Positions 43,760-55,026 of a stretch of 64,000 nt of DNA are shown in pieces; the stretch's first letter is position 1, and every line of letters begins with the position of its first letter. Source of the DNA: Trichodelitschia bisporula (taxonomy: Eukaryota; Ascomycota; Dothideomycetes; Phaeotrichales; Phaeotrichaceae); the NCBI GenBank assembly GCA_010356995.1, contig ML996700.1:752999-816998 (forward strand), written 5' to 3'. Both the position numbers and the translations under genes were made by a program. The notes below the pieces were generated by a model. That model ran no database searches. It was not told the DNA's origin and saw only the letters and a program-made list of their open reading frames with translations.

Positions 43760-46513
43760 TTTGGCGGTTGGTTGGGGTGGTCGTGCCTTGGGATTTGAGG
43801 CTGGATGGGGGATTGTGGGGAAGCTGTTGCGGCGCCCGCGGGCGTTGAGGGGTTGCGGTGGGTTATATGCGCGTGTATGCCGGAGTGCGGATAGCTAGGC
43901 GCTGGGGTTGTATAGGCAGATTGCGGCGAGGGCGGGACCCCGCGCCGTGCGAGGGAGTGGAAAAACTAGGGGCCCTTGCAAGGCTGGAGGCAGGCCTTGG
44001 AGCTGAGGCCTTCTCCGGTGAGGACTCTGGAGAGCCGAACGTCTGCCTGGTTTTGTGTTGCTTAGTCCGGCGAGATTGTCCGGAGGAGTATCTTCCAAGC
44101 TGGTTTGGGATGGTGGCACGAGGTTTGGTCTGGGGGAGGGGCGGACCGCGCCGTCGGGAGGCGGGTTGGGCGGGGATACGTAGGAGAGCGAGGCTGCGGT
44201 GTTGGAGCCTGGGATGCGGGTGCTGGGATGGTTTTTGGAATCGAATTCGAACCTGGATGGCCGAGTTGGAGTTGACGTGAGTCAAGCGGTGCAGTTGGTC
44301 GGTGGAGGGGTGGTTCCGCTGAATGGGGAGTGGCGGTCGAGGCCAATAGTATTGATGGTGTTGTTGGTTCCACGCATCAACGTCTAGACATTAGAACTAG
44401 ACGACAAGGAAAGAAAAACGGCAGTCCTTTTTTGCAAAATGTCCGAGCACGACGAGAGGCATAAGTGAATCACAGAGGACCGGGGCGTCACTCCGGTTAT
44501 GTACGACGCAGCCCTTTCTCGTCAAGGGCGCACACTCGCGTTTCACGGTGGGCACGCGCATGCGCGGGGGTGTGTGGGATGGTGGGAGGCGCAGAGGAGG
44601 AGGGGAAGGGGGGTGGTTAGCCGGGGTGCATATTGCGGCTGTGATATGCGATGGTCGCGCTTTCTCTTGCTGCTTTCTCGCTGGCTTGCTCGGCGTTCTC
44701 GGGTTTTCAGTGTAGGGGACACAGGAGACGGGGGTGCATTGTCTTCTCGTTTCATGGGAGGTTGACGCGCAGGCTTGAAGATGTGACGGGTTTCTGGGAT
44801 TTGGTGGACGAAGGCGACGAGGAGAGAGGGAGAGAGAGAGTGATGGCTCTAAGCGCGCAGGCAGAGGTAGGCGGGAGGTGGTGATGTGTGGTTGGTGGAG
44901 GGAGTGACCTGCCAAGGGTGATGGGGTGCCGTTGCGCCGTAGGGCGGGCGCGTAGGGTGAAACGCCTGCTCAGTGTGTTTTGGATGACGATGAGCCTCAT
45001 CTCGTCACTGCACTTGAAACTTCATGCTTCATGCCTTTTCTCCACAGTCCTCCAAACTATGTAGAAAGCCACTTCGAAATCAAGAACTGAACACTTTTGC
45101 AACTCCATACTCTAGTGTATCTCGAGATGCCAATATCGCCGATCTCCCTCCATTCAGAGCAAACTCAAGGCCTCCCATCTTGGCCACCCCACCACACCCT
45201 CCGCCATCGCACTCGACCAAACACAAGGCCCATCTCCAATCCAATCACCACCTTCATACGCACCACTTGTTGTATTTGCAAAACGGTAAATCCCGTCGCC
45301 AAAAGCCAAAACACCACCGACGCACTCCGCCACAATCACCCGCGCCAGCGGTCCAGCCGATATACGCCGTTCTGTGGTAGGGTACCTTCCCGAAATCTGC
45401 ACCAAAGCGCAAGCTCGTGCCGCCGTGAACCTCTTTCGTCCCTCGACAGACATGCATGTACTCCGTCCTATGTATACCGCGCGTTGGTGGCCATCCGTCT
45501 CCCCATTTATCAGGTCCAAAGTGCGGCGTAACGGCGATCGATGTAGGGATTCTCGTTAGCAGATACTAAAAGGCAGAAGCGGTCAGGCGCGCCTGCCCGC
45601 TCCCAGCACCCAGCAGTGAAGTACAGTATTCCAAAACCGCGATATGTACTCCCTGGCCCTTGGTGTTACTCCCCACGCCGCAACCCGCCATGACGGTCGT
45701 ACAGTACCGTACTCCCGCGCGCACGGCTGGGGTAAGTATCTCCATCGGCGTTCACGGGCGGGAAACGCGGGAGCTAGACTTTCTCGCCCTCAGTGGTTCA
45801 CACGGCGCGATAGTGGTCTGATCGCAACATCCGTGAGCGCCGCGTCCCATTGGTCAGGGGAGATGAAACGAGGCTGAGGCTGAGCGGGCGCGTAATGGAC
45901 GTTGCGTTGGTGAGAAAGGGAGGGAGTGTGAAGATGCAGTCGTGCGCGGAGGGGAAAGTCGAGGCGGGGAGGCTGTTGTGTGCGGGTTGGTTGGTTGGTG
46001 GTTGATGCCGTTTGCTCGGGGAATTTTGGTGTTGTGCGAGTTGGGTGCAGTCGAGGGAGCGCCTTGTGCTACGTTGGGTGTGGCGAGAGGGTTGCGGTAA
46101 AGGAGGTCTTTGAGGGTGGGGGAGGATAGCCTTGAGAGCGGACGGCTGTCAACGATTGGTCGGTCGGGAGGCCGAGTAGAAAGCTGATACACGTCTCGAG
46201 CCGGGTCTGGTTCGGCTCAGCCTCCGTCCAGTGGTCGGTCTAGCGCATATCATTGGGCCATTCTCGCTAGAGTCCATGGAGTGCGTCGACGGTGGGGGCC
46301 ATCTTCAACGCCTGGCAATCAATTGTCTCGACACCAATCGCCCACGGCGAACCATAAGTCGTACAAGATGGCGTCCAAGTGGATAGGAGTGAGGCTGAAG
46401 GCCGGTGTTGCGGCCTACACCAGCCCTATCCGTCGCGGCGAACGACAAATGTCCTTCACGATATCGAACTAGGGATGTCTATTCGTCTAACCGCCGTACC
46501 CAATGCAAACTCA
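43760..46513. other. Long intergenic region, no supported gene
   Basis: About 2.75 kb. At 43858-44285 both strands carry 140-codon ORFs over the same bases, which argues against either being real without other evidence. No RNA gene, transposon or clear repeat was recognised. Confidence 0.5.
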
Positions 46514-48682
46514 CTATCCCGTCCGCTTCGGAGCCCAGTTCTCCAACCATCTCCGCCCAGAATCGATATCTCCCTCCTCAGCCTCAAGCGCAGCAACACA
46601 CCACTCAAGCCGGTAGACACCCTCCATAGCCATCCTCTCAGCCAGCATCCTCCTCCGCTGATTCTCCTCCTCCGTGCAAAAATGCAGCGGGCTCTTCCAC
46701 CCACCCTGCCCATCCTTCTCAAACAATCCCTCCAACAACGGCCTCACAACTGGCAGCGCATCCTTCGTGCTCACGCCCTTAACCTCACTCCCAACCTTAT
46801 TCCCCTTCCCCGTCTTACAAAACTCATTCACGCACCACGACCGCCCACACCCCGTCATAAGCTGGCTCAAATACCTCCTCTCCACCCTCCTCCTCAGCCC
46901 CTTCCCCTCAGGATCATACGCCGCAACATAAAGCGGCCCAAAGCACACCCCGCACAGACCCACGTCATTCCCCGCCCCGTCACTGCGTAACCGGGTGTTC
47001 CCGCCGCGGCCCACGCCCTCTAGCGTCCGCCCGCACAGCACGTTGCGGCACACGAGGGGCACGTGCCGGACGCGCTTCTCGCTCTCGTGGCCGATTTCAT
47101 GCGTGGCCAGGTCGCGCAGCCGCACGAAGCGTCCGCAAATCGCGCATTCGGTAGTCCGGGCTCCGTCGGCGAGTTCGTGCGGCGTGAGACCCGAGATCCA
47201 GACTTCGGCTTCGGTGCCGGGGGAGGGGGCGCCTTGTGGAACTTGCAGGCGGCAGAAGCGGCAAAGGATGAGTTTCGAGGGGCAGCGTGTCGTGCGATGA
47301 CGGGCGAGATCGCTGATGCTGGGGAATTCGTGCGAGCATGCGGTGCAAGTCGCTGGGATGTGGAAGAAAGCGTCGTGTTTGGACTTGGAGGTGGCTGAGT
47401 CGCCGCTTGCGTCGTCGTAGGGGCAGTGCCAATGTGCTGCAAAGGCGGGGGAGCGCTTTTGGAAGACACGTCTACATATTGGACATGCGGTGTTGTTGCG
47501 GAGGCAGAAGTTCATGTGTAGAGGTAATGTGCGCGATGGGATCCACTGGAGGCAGTTGTCGCAGCAGGTTGAGTCAGGCGGCTCAGAGGTCTCGTCCTGC
47601 TGTACTGATGAAGAGGCCGGATCATGCGGGTCGACACGAATGGTAAACGTAATGGATCTTGAATTCGTGCGTGATTGTTCGAATGGGAAGGCGTAAACTG
47701 ATATCCAGAGAGCTTCGGCGTCTGCCATGTCTATCCCATCTGGCGGGACCACCACCTTGCGTGATTTTCTGCTGTCCACACTCGAATATACGTGTTCCCT
47801 GATGCGAGGTCGCGTTCGTTGACGGGGACCGAAGGGCGTCACGAACAGCGCAACCTCGGCGTCATCTGCTTCATCCTCGATAATAATGCTGATATCCACC
47901 CCTTGGGATCGTATCCATGATGGGACTTCGAAGTCGGCGTATTCGCCCTCTTTTACGGAGCCTGGCCGGGCCTTGAGCAGCTCCAGCTTCACATTAGCAC
48001 CGTCAGATCCTACTTGCTGTTTCCGTGTTCGATCCACGACACGCCGCACGGTCTCGCGGGCCTGCTCCTCGTTCAGCGCCTCAATATCGACCTCTAGATC
48101 CGTATCGACGATGCAGATGCCCTCGCCCTCGGGCTTGAACCCATCCACCAAGAAGCGAAACTCTTCGCCGTCGGACGGCACGACGAGCACGTCACCATTC
48201 GTCAAGGTGGTATAGTTGTTCCGCAGGTGATGTTCGAGCAGCGCACGCCAATCTTCAGGGGCATATCCGGCCTCGAGTGGACGCAGCTTGACGAAGGTAC
48301 CCTTGGGGAGGGGTTTGGCGACTACCGTGAGCATGGCGTCCGAAGGGGCATCGTTGAGGCCGAGCGCGTCGCGTAGATGTGGGCTAAGCACCACCTGCCC
48401 ATCGTCGGCAGAGAACTCTCGGATACCCGCGTAAACGACGCGTTCGTTGGCAGGGTTCACGACGCGAAAGGTGAGCGGGTGAGGGAGGGTCTGGGACTGT
48501 GTGGGTTCGAGACGTTGGGTGAAGCTGTAGGGGTCGAACGACGTGGGGGCGGGCGGAGGCGGGGCAGAGGCGGCGAGGAGCTGTTCGAGGGCGGCTTGGG
48601 GGAGGAGGAGCTTGTCTCCGGGAAGGTGAACGGGTGATTCTGGAGCTAGAGCGAGAGAGGCAGACCAGTTTAACGAAGCCAT
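46514..48682 (-). CDS. Ufd1-domain protein with zinc fingers, AZUL-like and UBA-like C-terminus
   Basis: Single exon of 722 residues. Residues 1-200 are a Ufd1-like double-psi beta barrel (LPGDKLLLPQAALEQLL; GTFVKLRPLEAGY; LTNGDVLVVPSDGEEFRFLV). The middle has paired zinc-finger motifs (CCDNCLQWIPSRTLPLHMNF, then CPICRRVF, CTACSHEFPSISDLARH, CRFCRLQVPQG, CAICGRFVRLRDLATHEIGH). Near 600 is RRYLSQLMTGCGRSWCVNEF followed by CKT, a close match to the AZUL zinc domain known from the N-terminus of UBE3A. The end (YRLEWCVAALEAEEGDIDSG, then RRWLENWAP) looks like a UBA-type three-helix module. A role in ubiquitin-dependent degradation with Cdc48 is likely but inferred from the domains. No frame breaks. 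Confidence 0.85.
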   Translation of the reverse strand: MASLNWSASLALAPESPVHLPGDKLLLPQAALEQLLAASAPPPPAPTSFDPYSFTQRLEPTQSQTLPHPLTFRVVNPANERVVYAGIREFSADDGQVVLSPHLRDALGLNDAPSDAMLTVVAKPLPKGTFVKLRPLEAGYAPEDWRALLEHHLRNNYTTLTNGDVLVVPSDGEEFRFLVDGFKPEGEGICIVDTDLEVDIEALNEEQARETVRRVVDRTRKQQVGSDGANVKLELLKARPGSVKEGEYADFEVPSWIRSQGVDISIIIEDEADDAEVALFVTPFGPRQRTRPRIREHVYSSVDSRKSRKVVVPPDGIDMADAEALWISVYAFPFEQSRTNSRSITFTIRVDPHDPASSSVQQDETSEPPDSTCCDNCLQWIPSRTLPLHMNFCLRNNTACPICRRVFQKRSPAFAAHWHCPYDDASGDSATSKSKHDAFFHIPATCTACSHEFPSISDLARHRTTRCPSKLILCRFCRLQVPQGAPSPGTEAEVWISGLTPHELADGARTTECAICGRFVRLRDLATHEIGHESEKRVRHVPLVCRNVLCGRTLEGVGRGGNTRLRSDGAGNDVGLCGVCFGPLYVAAYDPEGKGLRRRVERRYLSQLMTGCGRSWCVNEFCKTGKGNKVGSEVKGVSTKDALPVVRPLLEGLFEKDGQGGWKSPLHFCTEEENQRRRMLAERMAMEGVYRLEWCVAALEAEEGDIDSGRRWLENWAPKRTG

Positions 48683-49917
48683 GAGAAATAATGTACCGTA
48701 GAGGCGTAAATGGCGGGGCAGCTGACGGAGGTACCAGCGGCGCGCAGGAGGAGCTTGGCGGAGAGTGGGGCAGGAAGCTGTGGTGGTGGTCCGACGGGCA
48801 CGCTGGTCACGAAGTACAGATTCAACACCCCAGCTTCTACAGAGTGCAGATGCTCGAAGTGATGCTTTTATGCGGAAAACGTTGTGAATGTTTACTTGCC
48901 ACGCTTGGTGGAAGGGATGGAATCGAGTCGAACCAAGTCACGTAAGCGAGTAGGATCCCAAAGCAGAGAGTGAGATTGGTACTGCACGGTCTTTTCATGG
49001 AGTTGTCGAACATCTTGCAGCACATGCCGCTATGCTCCAATTTCGATGCCAATGATACCAAAGTCTAGTAGAAGATCTAGATGTCCGAGATCTTGCTCGG
49101 AAGAAGTTGCCGGCTGGCTTGGAATGCGGAGTACTCCGCTTCGATTTTGTTGCTTACGATCGCCTGATCAAGTGAACGAGCATTTTCGCTGACAGAATGT
49201 ATTCTGTGCGTATCTGGGGACGAGCGGTCTTATCCTTGGGTGCAATTTCTGAGGGGTTGATCTCTCGAACGGCGATGCGAAGAAGATAAGCAAGTGAACC
49301 CAGAGGATTGGGGACATTTTGTGCTGCCACCCCCCCTCAGCTTCAGATGAGGTCATCGCGAGCAAGTGCTTTGTCAAAGTTTCCCCAGAGCTCTTTCGGG
49401 CCAAGGCACTTGTCCGCGTCAACGGCGCTTCTAACGATTTGTTTGCCTTCCTTCGGCGCGGCAACTGTCTATCACGGTCTCTGGCGGTAGAATACTTGCC
49501 GGCCGACGAACGTGCCGGCTCACTCAGCATCGGGCGGAGTGTGCCTAGTCTAGGTTGTAGCAATTAGCTTCGCGCTTCCTCTAATTCGCTTCTCTTCTGT
49601 TCATGATGCCGCCAGTGCCGGACCCAATGGCGTAATGAATTGAAGTGGCGGGGCGGTCGACGGAGCCGCCCGACGAACACGTTCAACGGGTCGCGCAAAC
49701 TGACGCCGGGAACCTTGCGGGCCTTGTCGTGCCGTCCCCAAGGCGGAGGTGGCCGTCAATGCCATTGTGGCTCTGATAACACCCGCGTTGGTATAAAGAC
49801 GACGGAAAGCCGCTTATTGTAGACGCAATTCACTCATCTACAAGCTTCGTCTCATCTCATCTCTACCCATTTCCCTGTCTCTTGCCTCTTCCATCGCTTC
49901 CATCTACTACATCCACA
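48683..49917. other. Divergent intergenic region Ufd1-like / uricase
   Basis: About 1.2 kb between two divergent starts. The uricase-proximal end holds GATA and TATA motifs (separate entry). No gene was recognised. Confidence 0.5.
49774..49797 (+). promoter_or_regulatory. GATA site and TATA box upstream of uricase
   Basis: TGATAA at 49774-49779 fits a GATA (AreA-type) binding site, and TATAAA at 49792-49797 lies 126 nt before the start codon. Purine catabolism genes in ascomycetes are known to be under GATA-factor nitrogen control. The sites are matched by eye only. Confidence 0.4.
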
Positions 49918-50917
49918 ATGGCCGAAGTCACCTACGCCCGCTATGGCAAGGATAACATCCGCCTGCTCAAGGTCATCCGCGACCCAGCCGACCGCAACAA
50001 GCAGACCGTGGTAGAAATGACAGTGCGCATCCTACTCGAAGGCGACATCGAAAGCTCGTTCGTCCCCCGCCTCCGTCCCACCTCCCCACTAACCCCCACA
50101 GCTACACCCGCGCCGACAACTCCGTCGTCGTCGCAACCGACACCCAAAAGCAAACCTGCTATATCCTCGCAAAGCAGCATCCCATCGCGCCCCCCGAACT
50201 CTTCGCCTCCATCGTCGGCACGCACTTCATCACCGAGTATCCGCACATCCACGCCGCGCACGTCAAAATCACCCAGCTCCGCTGGACGCGCATGCTCATC
50301 GATGGCAAGCCCCACGCGCACTCCTTCCTGCGCGACGGCGAGGAGACCCGCGACGTCGAAGTCGTGGCACGCGAGGGCGCGGGCCTGGATATCAAGTCTG
50401 GCATCACGAAGCTGACGGTGCTGAAGAGCACGGGGTCTGCGTTCTACGGCTTCCATCGCGATGCGTACACCGCGCTGCCGGAGACGTGGGACCGCATTTT
50501 GTCGACTGAGGTCGAGGCCGCGTGGCGCTGGCGCCGGTTTGCGGGGCTGGAGGATGTGCGCCGCGAGGCGGGGGCTTTTGACGGCGCGTGGGAGAGTGCG
50601 CGGCGTATCACGCTTGAGACGTTTGCGAAGGAGAATAGTCCTAGTGTGCAGAACACTATGTTCAAGATGAGCGAGCAGATTTTGGCGGCGGTGCCGCTGG
50701 TGGATTCGGTCGACTACTCGCTGCCGAACAAGCACTACTTTGAGATTGGTGAGTTCTGGCATGAACCAGGCGCTGGATATTGCTAACTCTCCCAGATCTG
50801 AGCTGGCACAAGGGGCTGAAGAACACGGGCGCCGACGCCGAGGTGTACGCGCCGCAGTCGAACCCGAACGGCTTGATTCAGTGCACGGTGTCGCGCAAGT
50901 CCAAGGCCAAGTTGTAG
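49918..50917 (+). CDS. uaZ: Urate oxidase (uricase), peroxisomal
   Basis: Three exons: 49918-50057, 50102-50748 and 50796-50917, encoding 302 residues, the usual length. Features: YGKDNIRLLKV with catalytic Lys11, VVATDTQKQTCY with Thr59-Asp60, LRWTRMLIDGKPHAHSF, LKSTGSAFYGFHRDAYT, SPSVQNTMFKM and NKHYFEIDLSWHKGLKNTG. It oxidises urate to 5-hydroxyisourate in purine breakdown. The last three residues AKL are a peroxisomal targeting signal type 1 variant. Introns have GTTCGT and GTGAGT donors with CTAAC branch sites. Confidence 0.97.
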
Positions 50918-51194
50918 TCTAGCATTCTAGCGGGAGCATCTTTGGTTCGGCGCATGGGATGGTTGCACTTTAGCGTTCGTTATATGATACATCTACCGTT
51001 CAATTCCTGACTCCTGACGCCGCTGATGCTGCTGATGCGTGCTTGCGGGCTGCCCAGTAACCTCCCGTGTGGATCGCTCTTCCTTTATGGGTTGCTGCCT
51101 TGTGCAGGCTGCTGATGACCACGATACATGTCCATAGCCAAAAGCGGTCCCCGGTGCCCTACAATCCTATGTCCCTACGCAATGTCCTTGGTGT

Positions 51195-51832
51195 CTATGC
51201 CTTCGGAGCTGCCGGAGCTGTCGGAGCTGCTGATGCCGCCTCGCGCTCCTTCTGTGCTTGCCTCGCCTCAATCTCCTGCAACACCGCCGGCTTCTGTCCA
51301 TAATACTTGACCACATTCTGCTTAAACGGATGCTCATGCCCCTCAAACGCTGCTACCAGTTAGCTGCATCCCCCCGCACCCAACCCACGTCCCCTCAACT
51401 CACCCTTAAGCCTCCTCAACCGCACATCCCTCAGCCGATTCTTCGGCAACATGCCCCTCACCGCACGGCGCAGAATCTCCGCCCCACCCCACTTATCCAT
51501 CACCCGCTCCATGCTCATGGCCTTCAGACTTCCAGGTCGCGTCGTGTGCGTGTAGTACATCTTCTGTGCCATCTTCCGCCCCGTCACACGCAGGTCCTGA
51601 CATCCCACCGCGACTATGTAGTCGCCGCAGTCGGTCGATGGGTCATACATGGGCTTGTGTTTGCCCATGAGGGTGAGGGCGATGCGGCTTGCGAGTCGAC
51701 CGAGGGGAAGGGGGGACGCGGTGATGTCGAGGAGGTGCCAGGGACGGGCGTAGGCGAGGCGGGTCTGCGTGGTTAGGTCTTTGCGGGTGGGGGAGGGGAG
51801 GGAGGGCGTACCTTGCCCACGGCTTGGGACAT
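51195..51832 (-). CDS. MRPL23: Mitochondrial large-subunit ribosomal protein uL13m (MRPL23)
   Basis: Three exons: 51832-51812 (only seven codons, MSQAVGK), 51764-51404 and 51349-51195, encoding 178 residues. Conserved uL13 motifs: TRLAYARPWHLLD, LGRLASRIALTLMGKHKPMY, DPSTDCGDYIVAV, VTGRKMAQKMYYTHTTRPGS and AVRGMLPKNRLR. The longer ATG frame reaching to 52067 is not the start: the short first exon matches the known MSQxVGK start of the family and is followed by a clean GTACGC-CGCAG intron. The last exon adds KQNVVKYYGQKPAVLQEIEA and an Ala/Pro-rich tail. The last intron ends in a TAGCAG tandem acceptor. Confidence 0.93.
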
Positions 51833-53281
51833 GGTGGTGGTGCGGGCTGGCCCTGGTGGATGGTTGGCTGGTTATGGGGGGGCGAGAGCTGAGAGGAGGG
51901 TTCAATTGAGCGGATGTGGGTGTGGTGGTCGTGATGCGGCGGAGGTGTTGCGGGCTGGCGTTTTGCGGTCGGCGTGGAAAAATCCGGATGCGGCTAGCGC
52001 CCGGGCTTTTCGGGATGGGCCGAGTGGGAGTGACGAGAGCTCCGAGACGTAAAAAGCCGAACATCAAAACCTATCGTTCGGTTTTTACTTTCCTAAGACT
52101 GGGTTCCTTGATTCCGCATACTCAGGTTTGTTCTCCGTCGGAGCATCACAAAATGCGAGCATGGGTTGATTTTTGTATGATTTTTAGGTTGCATGTAAGA
52201 TCACATTGATGTCGACATTGCGAGCTCCGCATTACAAGCCTTGATATCTCCATGACTACTGGGAGTCTGACCACTTCCCTTTCCTCATCTTTCTCATTTT
52301 CGAACTAAGTAGTAGTCCAAGTAGCAGGCATACCGTACTGATATCCTCTTTAGTGACCCAATTCATCGATGAAAGTAGCCGGGCAGCCGAGCCATGCCAC
52401 GACGGAACGTCTCATGGAAGAACCGGGCTGAAGCGCCGCCCAAAGGATATATAGGAATTGGGGGAGTGTGGAGCACCACGGCTATCGTGATGTCCTATCA
52501 TACTACATCGGTTGAGTTCCTTGTGCGTGTCCCACCGGGAGACGTTGGAGAAGTCAAGGCATCAACGGCCGTATAATTAGCTTCAGGCCTCTGCGGCCAG
52601 GGACATCGATATGAGTTCGCTGATTCATCTGCATTGCAGTCCGCAACTTCATTAAATCATATCCCAAAGCCTGTCCGGCGCTCAGTGAAGCAGCAAACTA
52701 TCGTGAAGCAGCATATGAAACGAGGTCAACTTAAGCTCTACGCACAGCACAGTTAGCCATCAAGCCATCTGCTCGCTCCGCCAGGTGAAACATACGTCCA
52801 TTGGACATCGAACGCATTACCGAAAGCACCAACATATTGTAAAGCGACCAGGCCGGCCTATCCACAGAAGTGCGATATCATTGGATCCCCAAGCTCATCC
52901 ATGTGGTGGGACGCCTGACGGTCTGCCTTGCCGTACCACTAAACCCGCGAGACCGTGGCTGTGACGCAGGTGCACGAACCCCGAAGCTCAGAGTATTTGA
53001 CGTCAGGGAACATGAGCTGATCAACGTTGGCTCCATCAACGAAAGCATTGAAGCACCAACACGAGTTCCAAGTCATCGTTATGCTAAATGTACACAGCTT
53101 AGGCTCTCAACCCAAGCACGATTAATTACCGAGTGTCTGCCCTATGCGCGTCGAACACATGCACCAAAAAAGTTCACGAAGCGCGCTGCGACAGGATTAC
53201 TGCCGCAAAGAAGTAACGCCACCCCAATGCCCAAAGCACCACCGGCGCCGTCGCCAACCGCCTCCCAATGCAACCGCGACT
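51833..53281. other. Intergenic region, no gene seen
   Basis: About 1.45 kb between the MRPL23 start and the ERG25 3' end. Short ORFs only, none with family resemblance. Confidence 0.5.
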
Positions 53282-54270
53282 CTACTGCGCCTTGTTCTTC
53301 TTCGCCTTCTTTGCCTCGCGCTGGCGCTGCAGCGACTCTGCCGTCGCCTCCGTATCGAGGCAGAAGTCCCACCAGCGGAAGCTGCTGGCGTAGTTGCCGA
53401 TGAACTTTTCGTGGTGGACGTCGTGATGCTCGGCACCGGCCCAAAAGGGGAGGAAGTGATGAAGGCTCCAGGGGAACTCGTAGCCCGAGTGCGCGTCGAT
53501 GGCCTGGAAGAGCCGCAGCACAATCCAGATGTACATGGTCAGGATGTGCAGGTCGCCCGTGACGGCACACCACAAGATCGGGCAGCCGACGGTGCCGAAC
53601 CCGAGCACCATGACCTCAATGGGCGACGCGTATTCAGCCGCCAGGCCAAACGGCGCGCTGTACTGGTGGTGGATCTTGTGGACGTTCTTGTAGAGGAACG
53701 AGGACACGTGCATTAGCCGATGCGACCAGTAATGCCAGGCATCTTCGAGCACAAAGAAAACGGCGATTTGGTAGGCCATTGTCCAGATCGAGGGGAAGGG
53801 AACCGTGGTGCTGAGGCCGCAGTACTGTGCCATGGGGTGGAAGAGCCTGGATCAGTCAGCGAGATTCGGGTGTAAGCGGGAGCAAACGTACCAGATCTGC
53901 GGGAGCTCAACGGTGAAGTGGCTCAGCAGCACGAGCAGGGCGCAATTCCACTGCTCGCGCGCAGTGGGAATCTTGTTCGCCTGGATCTTGTAGCGGTTGA
54001 AGTAGGGTATGCAGTCGATGATGATCCAAGGTAGGCTGCGGCCGAAGTAGACGAGCTCATGTATGACAAAGGACATTACGCCTGTTGCGAGCACGTCGTT
54101 TTGCATGTATGCGTACCACGCCATCCACAGGCGCTCAAGGTAATTGAGGGACACATTGTACTTGGAGACCTCGTCGAACTGCGCCCAGTAGTCGAGGCCG
54201 GTGATGGTAGAGTTTCTGGCGGGTTAGTTGTGTTCGCCGGGAGCAAGAGAGCGACTTACACCACGTTCAT
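53282..54270 (-). CDS. ERG25: C-4 methylsterol oxidase (Erg25)
   Basis: Three exons: 54270-54260 (11 nt), 54215-53892 and 53846-53282, encoding 299 residues. The tiny first exon MNVV is followed by [20 protein letters not shown] and hydrophobic membrane segments. The di-iron histidine boxes are SHRLMH (154-158), HKIHH (168-172) and, near 247, HHDVHH preceded by [10 protein letters not shown]. The enzyme removes the C-4 methyl groups in ergosterol synthesis at the ER with Erg26 and Erg27. The C-terminus is lysine-rich (KKAKKNKAQ), compatible with ER retention. Introns are 44 and 45 bp with CTAAC and CTGAC branch sites. Confidence 0.96.
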
Positions 54271-55026
54271 GGCGGCGACAGGAAGCGGTGAGAGGGGTGT
54301 GAGAGGGCAAGGAGAGGTGCAGAGCGAGGGATTGCACCGGTAAAGGAAGCGAAGAGCGTAAGAGAGGAGATGGGAAGTTAAAGAGGAGAGAGGAGAGCGG
54401 AGATAGTGCGCCCCTGAGAAGCACTGAGAGGCCAAAGCAACGGGGGGATTTGAATTGCGCGTTGCAGTTGGACGATGAGTTTAAGGAGAGAAGGCGGGAG
54501 GTTTTTGTTGGGTGCAACGCGGCAAAGAGGCTCGGGGGCGCCAGGGTCAACGGCGCTGCCAGCCCCTGTCCCTCTTGTCCCTGTCGAGCCATTTTTGCCT
54601 GCGCGGAACATGGCGATTCCGGCGCGCTGAGAGAGAACAACTGCAAAGTCACGCTTCAACCCGAGCCAGCCCACTATCATATCTCTCGGCCCGAGAAAAT
54701 CTGACATGATGAGGCTACTGCTTGCGCGGCAAAAATAAGTCATGCGACTGATTAATTCGTCATGCCACTCCCTCAGCCGCTGCTGCTCTCAACCAGCTGC
54801 GGCCACTCATCCGGCGTCTGGACCTGCGCATTCTCAACGCCTGGTCAGCTGACACAATTACCGGTTACGTATTAGCTCTACTATGATAGTGGTACAGGAT
54901 ATCAGATGTTCTCCCACCAAGAACGCCCCTGAACTCCTCGGAACCCGCCGCTATGATACCGTAGGCTACAACAGACAAAAGCACGGCAAGACAAACACAA
55001 GAATGACCATAAACAGTATCGCATCT
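54271..55026. other. Intergenic spacer
   Basis: About 750 bp between the ERG25 start and the LRR-gene stop. ERG25 promoter expected near 54271-54700. No gene seen. Confidence 0.5.

Noticed and set aside
43858-44285. Two 140-codon ORFs on opposite strands over the same bases
   Set aside because: Mutual overlap, no family resemblance and G-rich/C-rich composition suggest chance open frames.
51360-52067. Long minus-strand ORF as the full MRPL23 protein
   Set aside because: The first part is low-complexity and unlike the family; a seven-codon first exon at 51812-51832 plus a short intron gives the conserved start.
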